Shown in pieces: positions 14,965 to 17,609 of a DNA stretch of 17,609 nt (position 1 is the stretch's first letter; the number at the start of each line of letters is the position of its first letter). The notes beneath the pieces are model-generated. The model did not search any database. It was not told the DNA's origin and saw only the letters and a program-made list of their open reading frames with translations. The stretch lies in NCBI GenBank assembly GCA_945861195.1, contig CAMATS010000011.1, positions 1-17,609 on the forward strand, in the 5' to 3' direction. This stretch comes from Rhodoferax sp. OV413 (GTDB taxonomy: Bacteria; Pseudomonadota; Gammaproteobacteria; Burkholderiales; Burkholderiaceae_C). A program made the position numbers and the translations under genes.

Positions 14965-15809
14965 TGCAGACAAGCGACAACCCGGGCTGGTTCGTCGACT
15001 TCGAACGGGTCTGGCTCGCCTACACCGAGGAGTTGCGGCTACAGAAGCACTTTGCGGTTGAGGCGATTGACCTGAAGATCGGCCGCGGCGAGTTCATCGC
15101 CATCGTCGGACCTTCGGGTTGTGGCAAATCGACCTTCATGAAGCTGACCACCGGCCTGAAAATGCCCTCCGAAGGCCGCATCCTGATCGACGGCCAGCCG
15201 GTCACGGGACCACTGAAGATCTCGGGCATGGCGTTTCAAGCGCCCTCGCTGCTGCCTTGGCGGAGCACCGTGGACAATGTGCTGCTGCCGCTGGAGATTG
15301 TGGAGCCTTTTCGCAGCAACTTCAAACGCCAGCGCGCTGTCTATGAGGATCGGGCCCGCAAGCTGCTGCAAAAAGTTGGCCTGGCCGGTTACGAAGACAA
15401 ATTTCCCTGGGAGTTGTCAGGCGGGATGCAACAGCGTGCGAGCATCTGCCGCGCCCTGATTCATGAACCCAAAATGCTGCTGCTCGACGAGCCCTTTGGC
15501 GCGCTCGATGCGTTCACCCGCGAAGAGCTGTGGTGCATCCTGCGCGACCTCTGGACCGAGCAGAAGTTCAATGTGATTCTGGTCACCCATGATCTGCGCG
15601 AATCGGTTTTTTTAGCCGACACGGTGTATGTCATGAGCCGCAGCCCGGGCCGCTTTGTGGTGCGCCGGGAGATTGATTTGCCGCGCCCGCGCGACCTGGA
15701 AATCAGCTACACCCGCGAGTTCACAGACATCGTGCATGAACTGCGCGGCCATATTGGGGCTATGCGCAGCAATGCGGCGCAGCCCGCGAGCAGCAAGGCA
15801 GCCCCATGA
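14964..15809 (+). CDS. ABC transporter ATPase (SsuB/TauB-like)
   Basis: The protein has 281 residues from ATG 14964, which shares one base with the preceding stop (TAATG). All ATPase motifs are present: Walker A GPSGCGKST (49-57), Q-loop FQAPSLLPW (91-99), signature LSGGMQQR (151-158), Walker B MLLLDEPFG (171-179) and the switch VTHD (207-210). ALDAFTREELW after Walker B and the FQAPSLLPWRSTVDNV segment are typical of nitrate/sulfonate/taurine-type importers. It powers uptake of the ligand bound by the preceding protein. The stop overlaps the permease ATG by 4 nt. Confidence 0.94.
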   Translation: MQTSDNPGWFVDFERVWLAYTEELRLQKHFAVEAIDLKIGRGEFIAIVGPSGCGKSTFMKLTTGLKMPSEGRILIDGQPVTGPLKISGMAFQAPSLLPWRSTVDNVLLPLEIVEPFRSNFKRQRAVYEDRARKLLQKVGLAGYEDKFPWELSGGMQQRASICRALIHEPKMLLLDEPFGALDAFTREELWCILRDLWTEQKFNVILVTHDLRESVFLADTVYVMSRSPGRFVVRREIDLPRPRDLEISYTREFTDIVHELRGHIGAMRSNAAQPASSKAAP

Positions 15810-16573
15810 CTAAAAAACAACTCGAAGGGTGGTCGCCCTGGATTTTGCTGACCATCGTGCTTGGCCTGTGGCAGTTGATCTGCACCGTCTTCAATGTCTC
15901 AGAATTTATTTTCCCCAGCCCCTGGCGGATCGCGAAACAATTCTGGGAGTTCAAGGAAATCATCGGAGCCCATGCTTGGCGCACCTACTGGGTGACCATG
16001 GCGGGCTTTGGCATTGCGATTGTGGTCGGTGTGCTGCTGGGCTTCGTCATTGGCAGCTCCAGGCTGGCCTATGCGGCTGTTTACCCCCTGATGACTGCCT
16101 TCAATGCCCTGCCAAAGGCCGCCTTCGTGCCCATTTTGGTGGTCTGGTTTGGCATTGGCGCGGGGCCGGCAATTCTGACTGCCTTTTTGATCAGTTTTTT
16201 CCCGATCATGGTGAATATCGCCACCGGCCTGGCGACCCTGGAGCCCGAGCTCGAAGACGTGTTGCGGGTGCTGGGTGCCAAGCGCTGGGACGTCCTGATC
16301 AAGGTTGGGCTGCCACGCTCTATGCCCTATTTTTATGGCTCGCTGAAAGTTGCGATCACCCTGGCTTTTGTTGGCACCACCGTGTCCGAGATGACCGCGG
16401 CCAATGAAGGCATTGGCTATTTGCTGATCTCGGCTGGATCGGCCATGCAAATGGGCCTGGCGTTTGCCGGTCTCGTGGTGGTTGGGGCCATGGCCATGCT
16501 GATGTATGAGCTGTTCAGCGCAGTCGAGCGGCACACCACCGGCTGGGCCCACCGCAGCAGCCAAAACACCTGA
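15806..16573 (+). CDS. ABC transporter permease (SsuC/TauC-like)
   Basis: The protein has 255 residues, about the usual length. Hydrophobic helices are seen at about 10-29, 62-84, 88-118, 120-143 and 205-235. The EAA loop that contacts the ATPase is EPELEDVLRVLGAKRWDVLI (146-165) and continues KVGLPRSMPY. FPSPWRIAKQFWEF near residue 36 is typical of SsuC/TauC-type permeases. The ATG overlaps the ATPase stop (ATGA, 15806-15809), so subunits are made in a coupled way. ureD begins 18 bp after its stop, suggesting the same transcript. Confidence 0.94.
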   Translation: MTKKQLEGWSPWILLTIVLGLWQLICTVFNVSEFIFPSPWRIAKQFWEFKEIIGAHAWRTYWVTMAGFGIAIVVGVLLGFVIGSSRLAYAAVYPLMTAFNALPKAAFVPILVVWFGIGAGPAILTAFLISFFPIMVNIATGLATLEPELEDVLRVLGAKRWDVLIKVGLPRSMPYFYGSLKVAITLAFVGTTVSEMTAANEGIGYLLISAGSAMQMGLAFAGLVVVGAMAMLMYELFSAVERHTTGWAHRSSQNT

Positions 16574-16591
16574 GCGCAGGACGGGCCCGCG

Positions 16592-17422
16592 ATGACTTGG
16601 CAGGCCAAGCTGCGGCTCGACTACAGCCTTGAGCGGCAGCGCACTGTGGCGCGGTACACGCACGAAGGCCCGCTGCGGATTTTGCAAAGCCTCTACCCGG
16701 AGGGCGATGCAGTCTGTCACAACGTGCTGATCCACCCGCCTGGCGGCCTGGTCGGCGGCGACACCCTGGCCCTCGATATCCGCGTTGGCGCGGGCGCGCA
16801 TGGGCTGATCACCACCCCGGGCGCCACCCGGTTTTATCGCTCGCTGGGCGCCAGTGCCGTGCAAAGTACCCAAATCAGCCTGTCAGATCAGGCACGCCTG
16901 GAATGGCTGCCGCTAGAGAACCTGTGTCACAACGACTGCCGGGCAGAGAACCGGCTGATGCTTGATCTGGCGCCGGGCTCCGAGGTCCTGGGCTGGGACA
17001 TCACAGCCCTGGGGCTGCCCCACGCCCAGCAAGCCTTTGAGAGAGGAAGTTTTTTGCAGCACCTGGAGGCACCGGGGGTGTGGCTCGAGCGTGGCGAGAT
17101 GCGTGCTACAGACCAGCGCCTGATGCAGGGCCCGGCCGGCTTGGCGGGCTGCGCCTGCCTGGGCACCCTGTTTTTCGTCACCGGCAGCCCGATAGATCGC
17201 CAACGCCGAAGCGCCGCACTGGAGCTTGCCCAAACCCTGCTGCAGACCCATGCATTGCGGGCAAGGGCCGGCGTCACCAGCCCCAACGAAAGAGTACTGG
17301 TGCTGCGGGCACTCGCACCTTTGGTAGAGCCGGTTGGCGAGCTGTTACGCCAGCTCTGGGCCGGCTGGCGCCAAGTGCTCTGGCAACTGGGCTGCGACCA
17401 GCCGAGAATTTGGGCCACCTGA
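16592..17422 (+). CDS. ureD: Urease accessory protein UreD
   Basis: The protein has 276 residues and looks complete. UreD (UreH) binds apo-urease and, with UreF and UreG, helps load nickel into the active site. Visible marks are WQAKLRLDYSLERQRTVARY, HNVLIHPPGGLVGGDTLAL (about 43-61), TTPGATRFYRS (74-84), WLPLENL and DCRAENR, and the C-terminal PRIWAT. It lies 18 bp after the ABC permease, linking uptake and purine breakdown to urease, which uses the urea released from ureidoglycolate. ureA usually follows ureD closely, but no ureA start is found in the remaining 187 bp. Confidence 0.95.
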   Translation: MTWQAKLRLDYSLERQRTVARYTHEGPLRILQSLYPEGDAVCHNVLIHPPGGLVGGDTLALDIRVGAGAHGLITTPGATRFYRSLGASAVQSTQISLSDQARLEWLPLENLCHNDCRAENRLMLDLAPGSEVLGWDITALGLPHAQQAFERGSFLQHLEAPGVWLERGEMRATDQRLMQGPAGLAGCACLGTLFFVTGSPIDRQRRSAALELAQTLLQTHALRARAGVTSPNERVLVLRALAPLVEPVGELLRQLWAGWRQVLWQLGCDQPRIWAT

Positions 17423-17609
17423 GCGCAGGTTAAACTGCAACGAGGTTTGCGAGGCGACCAAGCCGGTGTCGAAATGGCCGCAAATCTACTGCCAAACACT
17501 GCGTAAGCTCGACGTTGCGCCCCATGGAAAATCACTGTTTAAGTTGAATTTGAGCCTTTGCTTGACGCTATTGAGACCCCATGGGCATTGAAAATCAAGA
17601 TCTGTCTGC
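17423..17609. other. Unassigned region after ureD, possibly the edge of an inserted sequence
   Basis: No ureA start is seen. On the minus strand a frame is open from the right edge to a stop at 17488-17486 (40 codons). It includes PWG twice (CPWGLNSVKQR and DFPWGATSSLRSVWQ) and could be the C-terminal end of a gene entering from the right. On the plus strand an ATG at 17581 begins MGIENQDLS and runs off the edge, without a good ribosome-binding site. Neither can be confirmed from this window. Confidence 0.3.

Noticed and set aside
17334..17591. Plus-strand open frame overlapping the end of ureD
   Set aside because: Its first third is an out-of-frame reading of ureD and it has no ribosome-binding site. 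The rest may only mirror the minus-strand frame.

Overview
The window looks like chromosomal DNA of a Burkholderiales bacterium, most likely Comamonadaceae (Rhodoferax/Polaromonas-like). The reasons are GC-rich host genes, many ATGA/TAATG gene overlaps, a Bug-type (TctC) solute-binding protein, and a UraD-AllC fusion of the kind I recall from that group. The species cannot be fixed from sequence alone.

Left part (1-2593): the end of an integrated genetic element, visibly more AT-rich than the rest. A tyrosine recombinase (1016-2371, minus) is transcribed into the element and is followed by a small HTH-like protein, a hairpin terminator, an AlpA/excisionase-like protein, a 22-codon micro-ORF and the start of another gene that leaves the window at base 1. 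The element stops at a 58-bp 3' fragment of tRNA-Leu(CAA) (2536-2593) that has no 5' half, so it is best read as an attachment-site copy. The intact tRNA is expected at the far, unseen end of the element.

Middle (2594-6412): ordinary host genes. A translationally coupled pair (YeeZ-like SDR and DUF938 methyltransferase, minus strand) diverges from a 2Fe-2S/FAD reductase of the CDP-6-deoxyglucoseen reductase family. An orphan TctC-like binding protein follows.

Right part (6418-17422): a purine-degradation island. Minus-strand xdhC and puuD (membrane urate oxidase with a cytochrome c domain) serve xanthine to urate to 5-hydroxyisourate. uraH (minus), divergent puuE (plus) and a uraD-allC fusion carry 5-hydroxyisourate through OHCU and allantoin to allantoate and its amidohydrolysis. 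Then come an unusual M20-family hydrolase homologue, a three-gene SsuABC/TauABC-like ABC importer and ureD. Together they suggest uptake of a purine or ureide and breakdown as far as urea, which urease would use. The xanthine dehydrogenase subunits, a ureidoglycolate-cleaving enzyme and the urease structural genes are not in the window. A small lipoprotein-like gene with a TonB-like C-terminus sits between xdhC and uraH.

The least explained structures are: the crossed (a-b-a'-b') inverted repeats at the xdhC start codon with a neighbouring 15-bp tandem repeat; the M20 homologue whose usual metal ligands are partly replaced; the coupled micro-ORF in the element; and the 187-bp tail after ureD, where ureA would be expected but is not found.
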